Of a stretch of DNA of 64,000 nt, positions 1 to 10,809 are shown piece by piece. Below the pieces are notes generated by a model. The model had not been told where the DNA came from. It was given only the letters and a program-made list of their open reading frames with translations, and made no database searches. Origin of the DNA: Melanopsichium pennsylvanicum (Eukaryota > Basidiomycota > Ustilaginomycetes > Ustilaginales); assembly GCA_900208305.1 (NCBI GenBank), contig OAPG01000003.1:868001-932000 (forward strand), read 5' to 3'. Position 1 is the first letter of the stretch. The number at the start of each line of letters is the position of its first letter. The translations under genes and the position numbers were made by a program.

Positions 1-375
1 ATATATATATTATCGCATTCGCTGCAGCAACGCAAGGCTGTCCACAGCCCATGTTGGTTGGATTTGAATGCCCTGTATTCTCTCATCTTTGCTCCTATCC
101 TTCATGCACTCAATGTGTCACTCAAGCTCCTGCTTCACGTATGCTTCACCGGCATCTTACGAGCAATGACTCAAGTCTCTGAGCGCTTCAGTCTGGTCAA
201 ATAGCAGTACATGATCCAATGGAGAGCATTGGAAGCAAGGTAAAATGCATCAAAGAGAACATGCAATGAACAAATGCGAGTCTTTTTTTCTCCTGCGATT
301 GAGCTGGGTATATGAAGTTCAAGCTGTGCAACCAAATGCAAGTGTCAAGAGACGATGCCGAGACAAGACAGTCCA
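1..375. other. Intergenic, no gene seen
   Basis: This is the 3' flank of the ASE1-like gene. It opens with a short AT dinucleotide run at the window edge. The open frames inside it are short and have no recognisable protein character. Nothing further can be supported. Confidence 0.6.
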
Positions 376-3300
376 TCACGCGGCCAATGCTGCATGTTGA
401 AAGTGCGATTCAGGTTCAGCCTCACCGACGATCTCCCAATTACTACTGCCGCTTCTCGGCAACCCCACCATCTCCTCCTCCGCCCCCTCTTCTACTTCAA
501 AGCCTTCTTCCAAATCGGCACCTGCTATTCTCAATCCATCTTTCCATCCCATCACCCTCTCAGAGCCACCATCACCATCTGCCTGGTTCACAATATTGTC
601 GCTACTCGATACATTCCTGATACTGCAAATTCCCAAATCTCTTCCCTTGTCTCCTAATCTCGCTTTGCCTTGTGCACTTGTAGCTGCGAGATTCGCGAGA
701 CATGCTTCTAACGACATGCTCGGTGCCCTCCTCGTGATTTTGGCTCTTGGCTCCCCCACAGGTTTTGTCGCTGGATGTACTACCGTGGTGATATCCGTAT
801 GGATCGAGCTGGTAGCAGAGATGCAGGATACGTCTCGGTGCGAGTGTGTGGGTTGTTGTCCTGCGGCGGGCCATCGAGGAGGACCCATCTCGCCCCACTT
901 ACTTGCCCTGCCTGGCGAGATCGCGGATGTGCCAGCACGACACAAATCTGTTCCCACCCTGCCTCCGACGACGGTTGAATTGCAAGCAACTTTTGCCACC
1001 AGAGAAGGTCGTGGGCGAAAGCTTTCCCTCTGAGCTTTCACTCGCGCAGCGCCCAATCCAGCAGTGGAAGTGGTCGTGTTTCGGTATCCGTGCGCCGAAG
1101 CATAGCCTGCAGTTGCCCCTCCAAATGGTTTAGGTGCGAGATGGGGTGATGGGCCTGGGATGCGTGACGGGCTGCCGCCGCCAGCTGCGTACGATGCAGA
1201 GCTCGCTGTCCTGTAGTTGCCACCCATGGAAGATGCCGGGCGAGACACACTGGCCGCACCATATTGTGCCACTTTGGAGGCGGCAGACACGGGGACCCGA
1301 GCAGTGGAAGCCACGCGAGATACGGATGCTGACACAGCGCCTTGTCTAACAGATGGGGTACGACTGGATGGCGCTGCTACCGTTGCTGGTGCTGCTGCGA
1401 TGCGCGGCTTCTTAATTGTGCCCTGAGCAGGGGTTGCCAGAGAGCGCATCGGCGTGGCTGATACGTTGCGGTTGCTGGAGGCAGAAGGAACAAGCGGTCC
1501 ACGTCGAACACTTGCTGGGGCACTCGCTGGCGGTACAGCAGAAGTACCAGACATTGTCCTTGTCCTCTTTCGATTAGCGTTCTCTTTCGATCCTTCAACT
1601 TGATCCATAAGCTCGTCGAGGTAGCGCACGCCATTGATGGTGAATGGCTCTCCATGTTCCTCCTCCCAGGCAGGGATAACTTTGAGTAATTCTGCTTCGA
1701 TCTTTGGTTTCTGAATCTTTACCCGCTTTCGCATTTTCTCCTCACGCAGCAATCGGCCAGGATCGCCCCTATTCGATCTGCCAAGTAGACGAGAACCGTC
1801 CGACGCAGATTCATCCAGTTGCCTAGCTTCGTCGAGCAGCTCTTTGTACCTGCCAATGACCTTGAGCACGGGCGCCTTGACACGGACTTGTTCGGTGAGC
1901 AGATCAATCATCTGCTCGTGGCTTGCTAGGATCTCATCTGTCGGCAACGGTTCGTCCATGTTCGGACCCGCATCTCCCGAGACATCGATGAAAAAAGATG
2001 GGAATGCCGCCTCTCTCTCTTCATCAGTGAGGAAGAGCGAGTCCCAAAGCGTGGCAATTCTCTCCCTTGTCTTTGTGATGAACAGCGACATGTGTTGAGC
2101 CTTGAGCTGCTTCATCTTTTCGAGTTCGGCCTGGTAGGCTTGGATGACTTGCTTTGTGCTTCCCCTGTGGTCCATGACGAAGGCATCCATCTCTTCCTCG
2201 GGCACGTCAAATTTGGCCCAAAGCTCGCTGAGCTCGTCGTAGAGCTCTTGGATTAGCATCTCACGACGCTGCTTCTCCGCTTCAAGCCATGAGATCTTCT
2301 TTGCAGCTCTAGCGAGATTGAGTTCTGAAGGCTCAAGGAGGTGCGCTGGACATGCTGGCGCGGAGGCCGTCTTGGTTGCGGAAGACAGTTGGAGTGCGAG
2401 TTCACCGCTGTTTCGTGCTGGAAGACCGCCAAGGGATGCCTTCGTGGGTGTATCTGAGAGGATATCGTCGATTGCTTGTGTGCCGCGGCAAGAGGCTGCA
2501 TCGCGACGTTCTGGCTGCTCTGTGGTGACAAACTCTCCGACGAATTGGCGTGTTTCGTCGTCGTGAATAGGTTCGAGCTGAAGATGGGCGAGGATAGCAC
2601 GATCAAAGCTGAGAGTTCCCCCACCGCAGTCGATTTCATCGCCGACTGGCTCTGATTCAAAGACGCGATCATCAACTAGCGCCGCGGGCTGTGCGGGCTC
2701 GATATTGAGTTCGGACCAAAGCTGTACGATTTCGAGCAAAGTGGTTTGTAATCGCTCGGATCTTGCATTGATTTCTTTCGAGCATCGGATGATCTCGGCT
2801 TCAAACAAGGCGATTCTGGGTTGTGAAACGTCGCGGAAGGTGGCGACCGATGAGTTGTCGATGGTCGCTGATTCCTGTGAGCTATCTTCTGGAATGTTGA
2901 CAAAGCTTCCGAGAAGTGGAAGGTAGGTGTGAAGTTTGGTCGAGAGCCTATCGAGCTGTGCTTCTTTTGCTGTGTAGGATGCTTTCAAACGAGTCTGTTC
3001 AGTCTGTAGTTGCGAGCGGCGTTGCAAAAGGGGCTGAGATTCTAATGCATAGCATTCAGATGTTGGAGTGGGAGGCGAAGCGGCAGAGACCATACGCTTT
3101 CCGACGGCATTCTGTAAGGATGGGTTGGAAGTGAATGGCTTCTCTCCAAGCGCTGTTTTGATTTGAGCATTGTCGGCTTGAATCTGAAAGCATTGTGAGC
3201 TCAAATTCTGCGCTTCGCGCTGCACTTTGCCGATCTGGTCATCGACTGCAGTTTTGAGTGCCTGATGAAGAGCATCGAGTGCTCCGTGTAGTGCCTCGGG

Positions 3301-3381
3301 TGGATGGCCGATCTGTGAATGTAAGTCGACAAGCTTTTGTGTAGAATCGGAGAGCAAGCTTGCAAGGGCTGCTGCGTCCAT
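376..3381 (-). CDS. ASE1: Ase1/PRC1/MAP65 spindle midzone microtubule bundler
   Basis: Proteins of this family crosslink antiparallel microtubules in the anaphase spindle midzone and help organise cytokinesis. The frame encodes 1001 aa from the ATG at 3381. The frame stays open a further 87 nt upstream, but only with a GTG and no in-frame ATG, so 3381 is chosen. Residues 1-230 are helical or coiled coil. Family-like motifs LWSELNIEP (about 221) and LWAKFDVPEEEMDAF (about 387) are the acidic turns between spectrin-like helices. The most conserved block, RLLREEKMRKRVKIQKPK (about 543-560), runs into a WEEEHGEPF segment and matches the microtubule-binding end of MAP65 proteins. Residues 600-1001 form a long Ser/Ala/Arg-rich disordered basic tail, longer than in yeasts. 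The gene is divergent from the NUD1/Cdc11-like gene, another mitotic-exit component. Family assignment is confident; tail function is unknown. Confidence 0.88.
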   Translation of the reverse strand: MDAAALASLLSDSTQKLVDLHSQIGHPPEALHGALDALHQALKTAVDDQIGKVQREAQNLSSQCFQIQADNAQIKTALGEKPFTSNPSLQNAVGKRMVSAASPPTPTSECYALESQPLLQRRSQLQTEQTRLKASYTAKEAQLDRLSTKLHTYLPLLGSFVNIPEDSSQESATIDNSSVATFRDVSQPRIALFEAEIIRCSKEINARSERLQTTLLEIVQLWSELNIEPAQPAALVDDRVFESEPVGDEIDCGGGTLSFDRAILAHLQLEPIHDDETRQFVGEFVTTEQPERRDAASCRGTQAIDDILSDTPTKASLGGLPARNSGELALQLSSATKTASAPACPAHLLEPSELNLARAAKKISWLEAEKQRREMLIQELYDELSELWAKFDVPEEEMDAFVMDHRGSTKQVIQAYQAELEKMKQLKAQHMSLFITKTRERIATLWDSLFLTDEEREAAFPSFFIDVSGDAGPNMDEPLPTDEILASHEQMIDLLTEQVRVKAPVLKVIGRYKELLDEARQLDESASDGSRLLGRSNRGDPGRLLREEKMRKRVKIQKPKIEAELLKVIPAWEEEHGEPFTINGVRYLDELMDQVEGSKENANRKRTRTMSGTSAVPPASAPASVRRGPLVPSASSNRNVSATPMRSLATPAQGTIKKPRIAAAPATVAAPSSRTPSVRQGAVSASVSRVASTARVPVSAASKVAQYGAASVSRPASSMGGNYRTASSASYAAGGGSPSRIPGPSPHLAPKPFGGATAGYASAHGYRNTTTSTAGLGAARVKAQRESFRPRPSLVAKVACNSTVVGGRVGTDLCRAGTSAISPGRASKWGEMGPPRWPAAGQQPTHSHRDVSCISATSSIHTDITTVVHPATKPVGEPRAKITRRAPSMSLEACLANLAATSAQGKARLGDKGRDLGICSIRNVSSSDNIVNQADGDGGSERVMGWKDGLRIAGADLEEGFEVEEGAEEEMVGLPRSGSSNWEIVGEAEPESHFQHAALAA

Positions 3382-4410
3382 GCTTAATGTGCTGTGGATG
3401 CTATCTGCACCCTCTGAAATGGAGACGGTCCAGGTTGAAGGTGTCTGTGTTGTCAGCCAGTTTTGCACGACGAAGATATGATCGGAGAGACTAGGTACGA
3501 ATGGCTTGTCCTCGAAACAGGAAAGGATGTTGCAATGGGTGGATAGTGGATATTGGATAGTGTATGGTGGATGTATCGACTGTATGAGGTGAAGACAGGA
3601 TATGGTGGTGATACAGTAAATTGACAGTGATGGTTGGCACAGTGCTTGATTGCATCAGATACAGTAAGTTAGAGAGACCAACAAGTTGTGCAGCTGCAGA
3701 TTAGCTGTGCCAACCACATCAACCTTGCAGTTCAGCAACATTTCTAGAATTAAAAAATAAATTAAAAATCGGATCTTAACATCGGATCTTGGCACACGAG
3801 AACGCGTTGAGCTGTGTTGGTCACGTGCGGTGGTTGAACCCCATTTTCAGTCACAGGGCGTGGGTGTTGGACATGCGAAATGCAGGTTCAAGCAAAAAAC
3901 GAGTGTGCCAAGCCGCAGGATCAAGTGCTCTGTATTTTGATGTGTGTTGGTGTCGAGAGCTGTACGACCTTCTGTTCCGCATCTTTCTTTGCATCTGACA
4001 CAAGCTGTCAAACACCACGCTCAAGCTTGTCTTTGTTACAGCCACTACCTCATATCCGCCATCGACATCTTTTCTAGCGACCGACAACACCTTCCTTCGC
4101 CAAACGCGCTCTGCTTGGGCCCTCTGTCGCACCAACCGTGGCCATCACATCTGCGGAACTGTACGACCAACCACTGTGCTTTGATCTTTCTCTGCCTACT
4201 GCTCTCCGAGCGCAACTACCAAATCTCAATCAAGCTAGCACCTTGACACACTCTGTAGGAAGATCGCATCAGCTATCACTTCTCGTAATCGTCTGCCTCC
4301 CATGTCTTCGCAATCTTAGCCCGTCGCGCCTCTCTAACTCACCTTCAGGCCAAGACTGATTGAGCTCAAAAATATGCACATAAAGTTCCTTTTTCTCAAC
4401 GCCAGACAGT
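3382..4410. promoter_or_regulatory. Divergent promoter between ASE1 and NUD1/cdc11-like genes
   Basis: This 1-kb spacer separates two head-to-head mitotic genes. It holds an AT-rich patch near 3745-3775 and a long pyrimidine-rich leader toward 4411. It also contains an MluI cell-cycle box at 3802-3807. No coding potential beyond short frames is seen. Shared cell-cycle control is an inference from the layout and the box. Confidence 0.5.
3802..3807. promoter_or_regulatory. MCB-type box (ACGCGT)
   Basis: ACGCGT is the consensus MluI cell-cycle box bound by MBF (Swi6/Mbp1-type) complexes in yeasts. It sits about 420 bp from the ASE1 ATG and about 600 bp from the NUD1-like ATG. A hexamer can occur by chance, so function is an inference. 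Confidence 0.35.
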
Positions 4411-7400
4411 ATGGATATTGAAAAAACATCATCCTTTGTGTCGGCATCGGGAGGCCTCGAGGATCCAACCACATTCTCGACTACGCAGCAGCTCGTACGA
4501 CCAAACTCTCCACCATCACGTTCACCATCTGTCGCCAGCACGGCCACCGAGCGACCAACACTACAGCTCAACAGCTCTTCATCTTATCCACCAAAGCCGC
4601 CCTCCGTTGACTCCAACTTTTCCAGTGTACAGGGAAAGACTGCTGGCACCCCTCCTGATCAGCAAGACGATGCGAGCGTCGACGACATCCTCGGCTCGGT
4701 TTGGGACAATTCGCGCCAAGGCAAAATACAGCCAGAAGACGCAACATCCGCACCTTCTATAGTCACCGCCTCTCGAGAAACTGACGCTGCTCCACTTCAT
4801 GCTGCTCCATTCAGCCGCCCAGACTGGATGACGGATGACCTGGACGAGACTTGGCCAGAAGAGGAGCCTGCGGTTGATTCTACACCGACTCCTGCGAATG
4901 TTGCCACAATATCCAACAATGAAGCACGAGCCAAGCCAGATGCCTCTCAGCATGACCGTACGAGCTCACCGGCTCGCTCAGATGTCATGCCAAATCTACT
5001 CGCGACTCCCTCTGTAGCATCACGACCTCAGCCAGCGTTTGCGGCCATCTCCAGTTCGCTACCTGACCCCGCCTTCTCTGCAGCCCGACACCAGGCCCGT
5101 CGTGCATTGCTCAAAACAAGAGCCTCGAATGCTGGCGCGCCAACGTCCAGGATGGCACCATCAGTCAGCGCCCTACAAGCTGGTCCATCCACACCTTCGC
5201 TTCGCCTGCCTAGCCATCAAAATCCACGACGACATTTGCACCGCAGCAACGCCGACAACGAAGACGGAGACAGCACCATTTGGTCAGAGTCCGAATCCGA
5301 CTCAGACTTTGCTTCGGACGGATCGGTACCAGTCGACTTTGCGAGCGCACGTGGATCCTTAGTCGAGAGCTCAAGGGTCACTGACATGCAGACAATTCCA
5401 CAATCGAGAGCGGTATCCCAACACCAAGCCACATCGCCCACACCCGCTTCGGATGCTTCTGGTGCAACGGGTACCTTCATCCACAAGGCGGATGAAAGCT
5501 CATTACCACCCGTCTTGCGCCCCGTCTGGCAAAGTCCTGCAAAGGGCCAGCACGCTCAAAAGGGAAAAGCTGTGACAGCGCTGGGTGGGGACCTATTTAC
5601 CCCAATGCGCCTTCAAACCATGTTCAAGACACCAACACCGCCCGAGAAGCCCATGCAAATCATCATGTCTGCTGTTGCCACTGCGGCCAATCCCTACACA
5701 ATACATCATGCGTCCACCGGCAGCAAAGCACTAGCGCCCACTGCAGGTCAAACAGATACTCAGCAGCAAGATAATCATCGTCCTATCTCGGCAGCCACCG
5801 AGAAAGATGCTATCGCTCCAAGCTCAGCAGAAGAACAAGCAGCTCAAGGAGCTGGAAAGGTCAACCCTCCTGCCAGTATCGGTCTGCCCAGCACAGCCTT
5901 CACGTTCCAAAGCCCGCATGCTTCCCTCCGACCGTGTCGTGGCATGGTTCCCTCACAGTCGCTGCAAAACATGCAAACCTTACATCCCAATGGTATGCAC
6001 GCCACGGCTTTGGTCCGACCCGCGTCGGCTGCTGCTCATCTCGGTCTTCACACTCCTGCCATCCCAGGCAGCGCGGCAATTCTGCTTTCGGGACCACCAA
6101 CACCACATACACCAATGCGTCTCTTCAAATTCAACTACGATAACGCCGTCACGCGAGCTGAGCTGGAGAAGATGGTCAACCAAAGGACACCTGTAGCATC
6201 ACAGGAGCCGCAGCGAGCAGTGGACGTAGAACGAGAGAGAAAGCGTCTCCGTCTCGATGTCAAGCCTCGCAAAGTGTTGACTGGCGATCTCATGTCTTTG
6301 CCGATGCTGGGAGAAACTGCACCCTCACGTCCTGGCGATGGACCGCATGCGTCCTCACAGCAGCCACAGAATTCGGACGCACGTCGGCAGCCCCTGGTCG
6401 ACTACGTCAAGGAATCAACAGACTTTATGAGCGCACTTCAGGATGCCGTTAGAGTTCAGTCCGCTGGGCCAGATACCTCGCCAGAGTGGTCGACTGAGGA
6501 TGACGAGTCCTCCGGCGCAGGAGCGCAGCAGGGGAATCAGGTCTCTTTCAACCAAGGCAAGCCAAATACTTCTGTCACAACCGCTCCATCTCCGGCACGG
6601 CGACGACCGCCTACAGCGGGCTCCAGGCAGCGTACACCACAACGCGAAGACGTGGTCCCATCTGCATTTGAACATGGCAGCCCACGGCGCCTCTCCAGTC
6701 GCAGGCTTCCAGCAGATTCATCCTTCATCACCGAATCCAGCTCGAACGACATTCCCATGTCGTCTACACTAAAATCCCGTGCGTCCTTATCTCGGCAATT
6801 AGCAGCACAAGTAGAAGCGGGTGAATCTCCTCGCAAGCTGCTGCGTCGGATCAGTGCAGCCGCCATTGCAGAAGATGAAGTCGAGCAAGAGTTTGACGGT
6901 CGAAACACGCAGAACGGAGCTGCTTGGCAACCGACCAAGCTTGCCGAGGATGCAATCGCCTATCGCGATCAGCAAATTCGTCAGCTAGAGGAGCGCATCG
7001 CGCGACGTCGTCAGCTTCTTAAGCCTGCCAGGGCGAATGTTGCGGCCGAGCGCTTTTACTCTGAACAAGAGCCTCGCACCGTGCAGCGGCCACAAATGAT
7101 CACCCTGCACGAGCCAACATTGGACGCAATCACCTCTCATCGCCAGGCGCGTGGTACGGACGACTCTGTTGATGAATCTGATGTCGATGAAAGCATGGTT
7201 GCGGGCGATCATGACGCGCAAGGTCAGCAGGACGGCAACACTCGTAGGTTTCAGGATGGTATTGTGCTGTACGACTCGGAACGCATTCCAGATCCGCCGC
7301 TGCCCGATCCTACGCGCACCTTGCGCAACGTCGCCTCTGCTGTTGAGCTCCGCAATCGCGAGGATGAACGTATCGCGGTGGCACGCGCGACCTCGTTGCT

Positions 7401-10400
7401 GGCTCTGCCCACTCTGTCTCAGCCGACTGGCGCTGCTGTGGAAGGCTCGGAACCTCCTCCCAGACGCGGAGACCGTACCGCTTCTTCAAACACTCTGGTA
7501 GACCCCAGCAATGCTCGCACAATCTCGGGCGATGTCGGCTCACAGCTCACACTTTCAGACCTTGGCGGGAAAGGAGCTACCATCACTCGCACAGGCAGCC
7601 TTTTCAACATCAGTCAGATCCCCGAGCAAGAGATCGAGAGTCTAGGGCGAGGAAAGTTGAAGTTCAACAATGAGCTTCACCGTTGGGAAAAGGTGCCCAA
7701 GTCTCGCTCTTCACAGGAGGATCTGCGATCGGCTGCACGCTCTGGCAACGATGTCGAAGGCGTGCCGACGAGCAAGACACCCATCCCTGCCATTCCTGAA
7801 GCATCAGCAGAGCTGTCCAAGAGCATCGATGTATTCTCCGAGTCTGCAGAGGAGCAACAAGCTCGAGCACTGCTTGGTGGGCGCACCAATTCTTTCCAAC
7901 AGCGTCTCGGCAATGCATCGTCCAACAATCGGAGCGCTGCTGATGGCAGGCAGAGTGACTCGAGCGATCCGTTCAGGGACTTTGAGAGCTTTGGTCAGAG
8001 CTCTCGTGCACCCGCATCGGTGTCGGGTGAGGTGGACGGTGAGGACAAATCTACGCCAAAGCCGGTAGAATCTCACATGTTTGTATCTAATCGCCAGTAC
8101 GGTATCGCTCAGACACCGACGCTCCTGAGCCAGGTAGAGACGGGACCGGCGATCGCGCAAAACAGTCAGCCGCAACGCGACGGCGTGCCGATCATCAGCT
8201 CTGTGACTGCTGTAAACGATGCCCGATCAGACAGCATCAGCGCTAACATGCTCGCTCCTCGCCCGTTGCCAATTAGCACCGTCCCTCGCTCAAGTTCTTC
8301 GCTTCGAAATGTCGTCACCTATTCTCCTGAGTCAACTACAAGCAGCCGTCACTCGACGTTTAGCCATCACGCCTACGACGCTCGAGAAGCATTTACTGCG
8401 CAACGATCTAATTCTCCTTCCGACAAAACCGCTCAGGATGATGCTCAAAGCGCAGGCATCCAGCGAAGTCGCGAAAATACAAATGCAAATCTTTATGCAA
8501 CGCCCGACCGTCGGCTTGCACGGACGCATCAGCACCATCTCGGCACTCCTACCCCGCGAGCTTCGATTTCCTCGAATTCGACACCAAAGTCTATCCTCAA
8601 GCAGCCTACGGTGTTCCGCAGTGACGTTCCAAATCGTCTCAGCGCAGCCAATGACTCGGAAAACACGGCAACGCCGAATCGAACAATAAGTTTCGCCGAC
8701 CCACCATCGACTGCGCATGCGCGTGCGCGTGAATTAGGTTTGGCTCCGTCGGCATGGGCTGGAGCTTCAGGACTGCATGCTCGAGGAGCGAGAGACGAGG
8801 AGGAGGATGTGGACCTTGAGGATGATCGAACCCAGGCTATATCTTCAGCGCTCAAACTCCTCGCTGATCTTACTCTTTGTGATGATTCAGCTATTCCAGC
8901 AAGTCAGGTAGCGACTACGCCTTCGAAGATGAGGGACTTAGACTCAAACAGATCACACTGGTCATACCGTACCCTTCGACGACCACGAAGGAATAGGCAC
9001 GAAAGTGGTGACCAAGGGAATCACAGCTCGCAACAAGCCGAAGAGACATACGACGAGCTGCACGGATATCCCGACATGACGCTCTTGACGGACGCATCAT
9101 TCAACTTTGCACATGACAAGGTGCTCGAAGCCATTACTGATGTCGAGCCGTGGGAGCCTGGCTGGGACGAACTACAAGCGATCGACCTCAGCAAGCGCAG
9201 GTTGGAGTCATGTGTGCGGCTCAAGGAGTTCCTCCCAGCGCTCGAGGAGGTTGACTTGCAGGGCAACGAGCTTTCATACTTGACAGGGATACCTGCATCG
9301 GTGCGCGTGCTCAACGTGTTACAGAATCGCCTTACCTCGATGGCTTCCTTCGGACACCTCTTGCACCTCGAAGAGTTGAATATCAGCAATAATCAAGTCA
9401 GCTCATTGTCGCATTTCAGCTGCCTCAAGCATCTGCACACGCTCAAAGCAGACCATAACGCTATCTCCTCGCTGGATGGCATCGATCGCATCCGCAGCCT
9501 GGTCCATGTCAGCCTTTCCAGCAATCGCCTGAAAGGGGTCAATCTTGCCACCACCCAATGGGCAGGCTTGGAGTCGCTCGATGTTTCCCACAACCAGCTC
9601 ATCTCGATTCGTGGCCTGTCCCTGATGCAACGCATCAAGAGTCTCAATCTCGACCACAACGATTTGAACATGGTGGATCTCTCCCCTACCATGCCTAGGC
9701 TGCGCGTGTTGAGGGTCAGTGGGAATGTGCATTTACAGAGGCTGGATGTTGCCCCAGCAAAGCGATTGCGTACGTTGTATACGGACTACTGCGATCTGGA
9801 TAAGATCGAGAATCTAGATCAGCTCGAGCATTTGGATAATCTCAGTATGAGACAGCAGGTGGAAGCGGCGATTGTGTGGCCGGCTGATCAGTTGCGAGAT
9901 GTTCGCCGCCTCTTTCTATCCGGCAACGCATTCCCCCAAGGTATCTCTACGACTGTCGCCTCCATTAAGGACGCACGCAAGCCTTTGACACCCGCACCAT
10001 CGCTCACCCAACCACTTCGATTCCTCAACCTCGTCTACCTGGAATTGTCAGCTTGCCAATTGACTCATCTCCCAGAGGACCTCTCTGAACTTGCTCCCAA
10101 TCTTCGCTCGCTGAACCTTGACCACAACCTCGTCTCCACGCTTCCCAGCCTTGGCGGCATGCAGCGGTTGAAGCGACTGAGTCTGGTCGGGTGCCGCGTC
10201 AAGAAGAGTAAAAGTATCATCACGGCAGTTCGAGGGTTGGGAGAGCTGCAGGTGTTAGATTGTAGGACGAATCCATGTACGCTTGGTTTGTATGCTCCAT
10301 TGATTGCTCCTTCGGTGACGCCAATGCATCGAGGTGGGGAAGATGCGAGTAGTCCAGACCTTGATGTACAGGCTCCTAGCTGGTTACCCCCCATCCCCAA

Positions 10401-10809
10401 TGCACAGATTACACAACCTGATCTGGCTGCTCGACAACAACGCAAAGAAGCACAAGCTCAACGGGAACAGTTGGAACAACTTGAAAAGTCACAATTTCAC
10501 AAGAGATGCCCTCCAATGGCAGACTATGCGGTGAATCCCGATGCAACTCTGGCCAAAGAGGCGTGGGAGAAAAGGACAAAGGGTGCTCAAGGTGCAACGT
10601 ACTCAAGTCTCTTCTTAGCAGCAGATGCAAGATTCAAAAAGACATTGCCAAAGCCATTTAGAGAGAGGAGGTTATTGCATAGAGGCTTACTGGCAATGGC
10701 TTGTGTCAAGTTGATGTGGATTGATGGATTAGCAGTGGAAGATGAAGAAATTGAGGAAGCTGAGATATTGGTTCAAAGCCATCGCTTTGATCGTGCCCCA
10801 GTAGCCTAG
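4411..10809 (+). CDS. Nud1/Cdc11-like leucine-rich-repeat scaffold of the mitotic exit/septation network
   Basis: The single intronless frame encodes 2132 aa. Roughly residues 1-1500 are disordered and rich in Ser/Pro/Gln, with short charged stretches and one short coiled coil (about 850-870, YRDQQIRQLEERIARRRQLL). From about residue 1580 to 1960 there is an array of LRRs of the x-L-x-x-L-x-L-x-x-N-x-L type, for example LEELNISNNQVSSL and LESLDVSHNQLISI. The array is capped by a basic, helical C-terminus. An N-terminal disordered region plus C-terminal SDS22-like LRRs is the layout of S. cerevisiae Nud1 and S. pombe Cdc11, which anchor the MEN/SIN kinase cascade at the spindle pole body. The frame is about twice the length of those proteins, and all the extra length is disordered. 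The ATG at 4411 follows a long leader. Another LRR scaffold cannot be fully excluded. Confidence 0.78.
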   Translation: MDIEKTSSFVSASGGLEDPTTFSTTQQLVRPNSPPSRSPSVASTATERPTLQLNSSSSYPPKPPSVDSNFSSVQGKTAGTPPDQQDDASVDDILGSVWDNSRQGKIQPEDATSAPSIVTASRETDAAPLHAAPFSRPDWMTDDLDETWPEEEPAVDSTPTPANVATISNNEARAKPDASQHDRTSSPARSDVMPNLLATPSVASRPQPAFAAISSSLPDPAFSAARHQARRALLKTRASNAGAPTSRMAPSVSALQAGPSTPSLRLPSHQNPRRHLHRSNADNEDGDSTIWSESESDSDFASDGSVPVDFASARGSLVESSRVTDMQTIPQSRAVSQHQATSPTPASDASGATGTFIHKADESSLPPVLRPVWQSPAKGQHAQKGKAVTALGGDLFTPMRLQTMFKTPTPPEKPMQIIMSAVATAANPYTIHHASTGSKALAPTAGQTDTQQQDNHRPISAATEKDAIAPSSAEEQAAQGAGKVNPPASIGLPSTAFTFQSPHASLRPCRGMVPSQSLQNMQTLHPNGMHATALVRPASAAAHLGLHTPAIPGSAAILLSGPPTPHTPMRLFKFNYDNAVTRAELEKMVNQRTPVASQEPQRAVDVERERKRLRLDVKPRKVLTGDLMSLPMLGETAPSRPGDGPHASSQQPQNSDARRQPLVDYVKESTDFMSALQDAVRVQSAGPDTSPEWSTEDDESSGAGAQQGNQVSFNQGKPNTSVTTAPSPARRRPPTAGSRQRTPQREDVVPSAFEHGSPRRLSSRRLPADSSFITESSSNDIPMSSTLKSRASLSRQLAAQVEAGESPRKLLRRISAAAIAEDEVEQEFDGRNTQNGAAWQPTKLAEDAIAYRDQQIRQLEERIARRRQLLKPARANVAAERFYSEQEPRTVQRPQMITLHEPTLDAITSHRQARGTDDSVDESDVDESMVAGDHDAQGQQDGNTRRFQDGIVLYDSERIPDPPLPDPTRTLRNVASAVELRNREDERIAVARATSLLALPTLSQPTGAAVEGSEPPPRRGDRTASSNTLVDPSNARTISGDVGSQLTLSDLGGKGATITRTGSLFNISQIPEQEIESLGRGKLKFNNELHRWEKVPKSRSSQEDLRSAARSGNDVEGVPTSKTPIPAIPEASAELSKSIDVFSESAEEQQARALLGGRTNSFQQRLGNASSNNRSAADGRQSDSSDPFRDFESFGQSSRAPASVSGEVDGEDKSTPKPVESHMFVSNRQYGIAQTPTLLSQVETGPAIAQNSQPQRDGVPIISSVTAVNDARSDSISANMLAPRPLPISTVPRSSSSLRNVVTYSPESTTSSRHSTFSHHAYDAREAFTAQRSNSPSDKTAQDDAQSAGIQRSRENTNANLYATPDRRLARTHQHHLGTPTPRASISSNSTPKSILKQPTVFRSDVPNRLSAANDSENTATPNRTISFADPPSTAHARARELGLAPSAWAGASGLHARGARDEEEDVDLEDDRTQAISSALKLLADLTLCDDSAIPASQVATTPSKMRDLDSNRSHWSYRTLRRPRRNRHESGDQGNHSSQQAEETYDELHGYPDMTLLTDASFNFAHDKVLEAITDVEPWEPGWDELQAIDLSKRRLESCVRLKEFLPALEEVDLQGNELSYLTGIPASVRVLNVLQNRLTSMASFGHLLHLEELNISNNQVSSLSHFSCLKHLHTLKADHNAISSLDGIDRIRSLVHVSLSSNRLKGVNLATTQWAGLESLDVSHNQLISIRGLSLMQRIKSLNLDHNDLNMVDLSPTMPRLRVLRVSGNVHLQRLDVAPAKRLRTLYTDYCDLDKIENLDQLEHLDNLSMRQQVEAAIVWPADQLRDVRRLFLSGNAFPQGISTTVASIKDARKPLTPAPSLTQPLRFLNLVYLELSACQLTHLPEDLSELAPNLRSLNLDHNLVSTLPSLGGMQRLKRLSLVGCRVKKSKSIITAVRGLGELQVLDCRTNPCTLGLYAPLIAPSVTPMHRGGEDASSPDLDVQAPSWLPPIPNAQITQPDLAARQQRKEAQAQREQLEQLEKSQFHKRCPPMADYAVNPDATLAKEAWEKRTKGAQGATYSSLFLAADARFKKTLPKPFRERRLLHRGLLAMACVKLMWIDGLAVEDEEIEEAEILVQSHRFDRAPVA

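Noticed and set aside
3382..3468. N-terminal extension of the ASE1 homolog
   Set aside because: It would need a GTG start; the first ATG at 3381 opens a sensible N-terminal helix.
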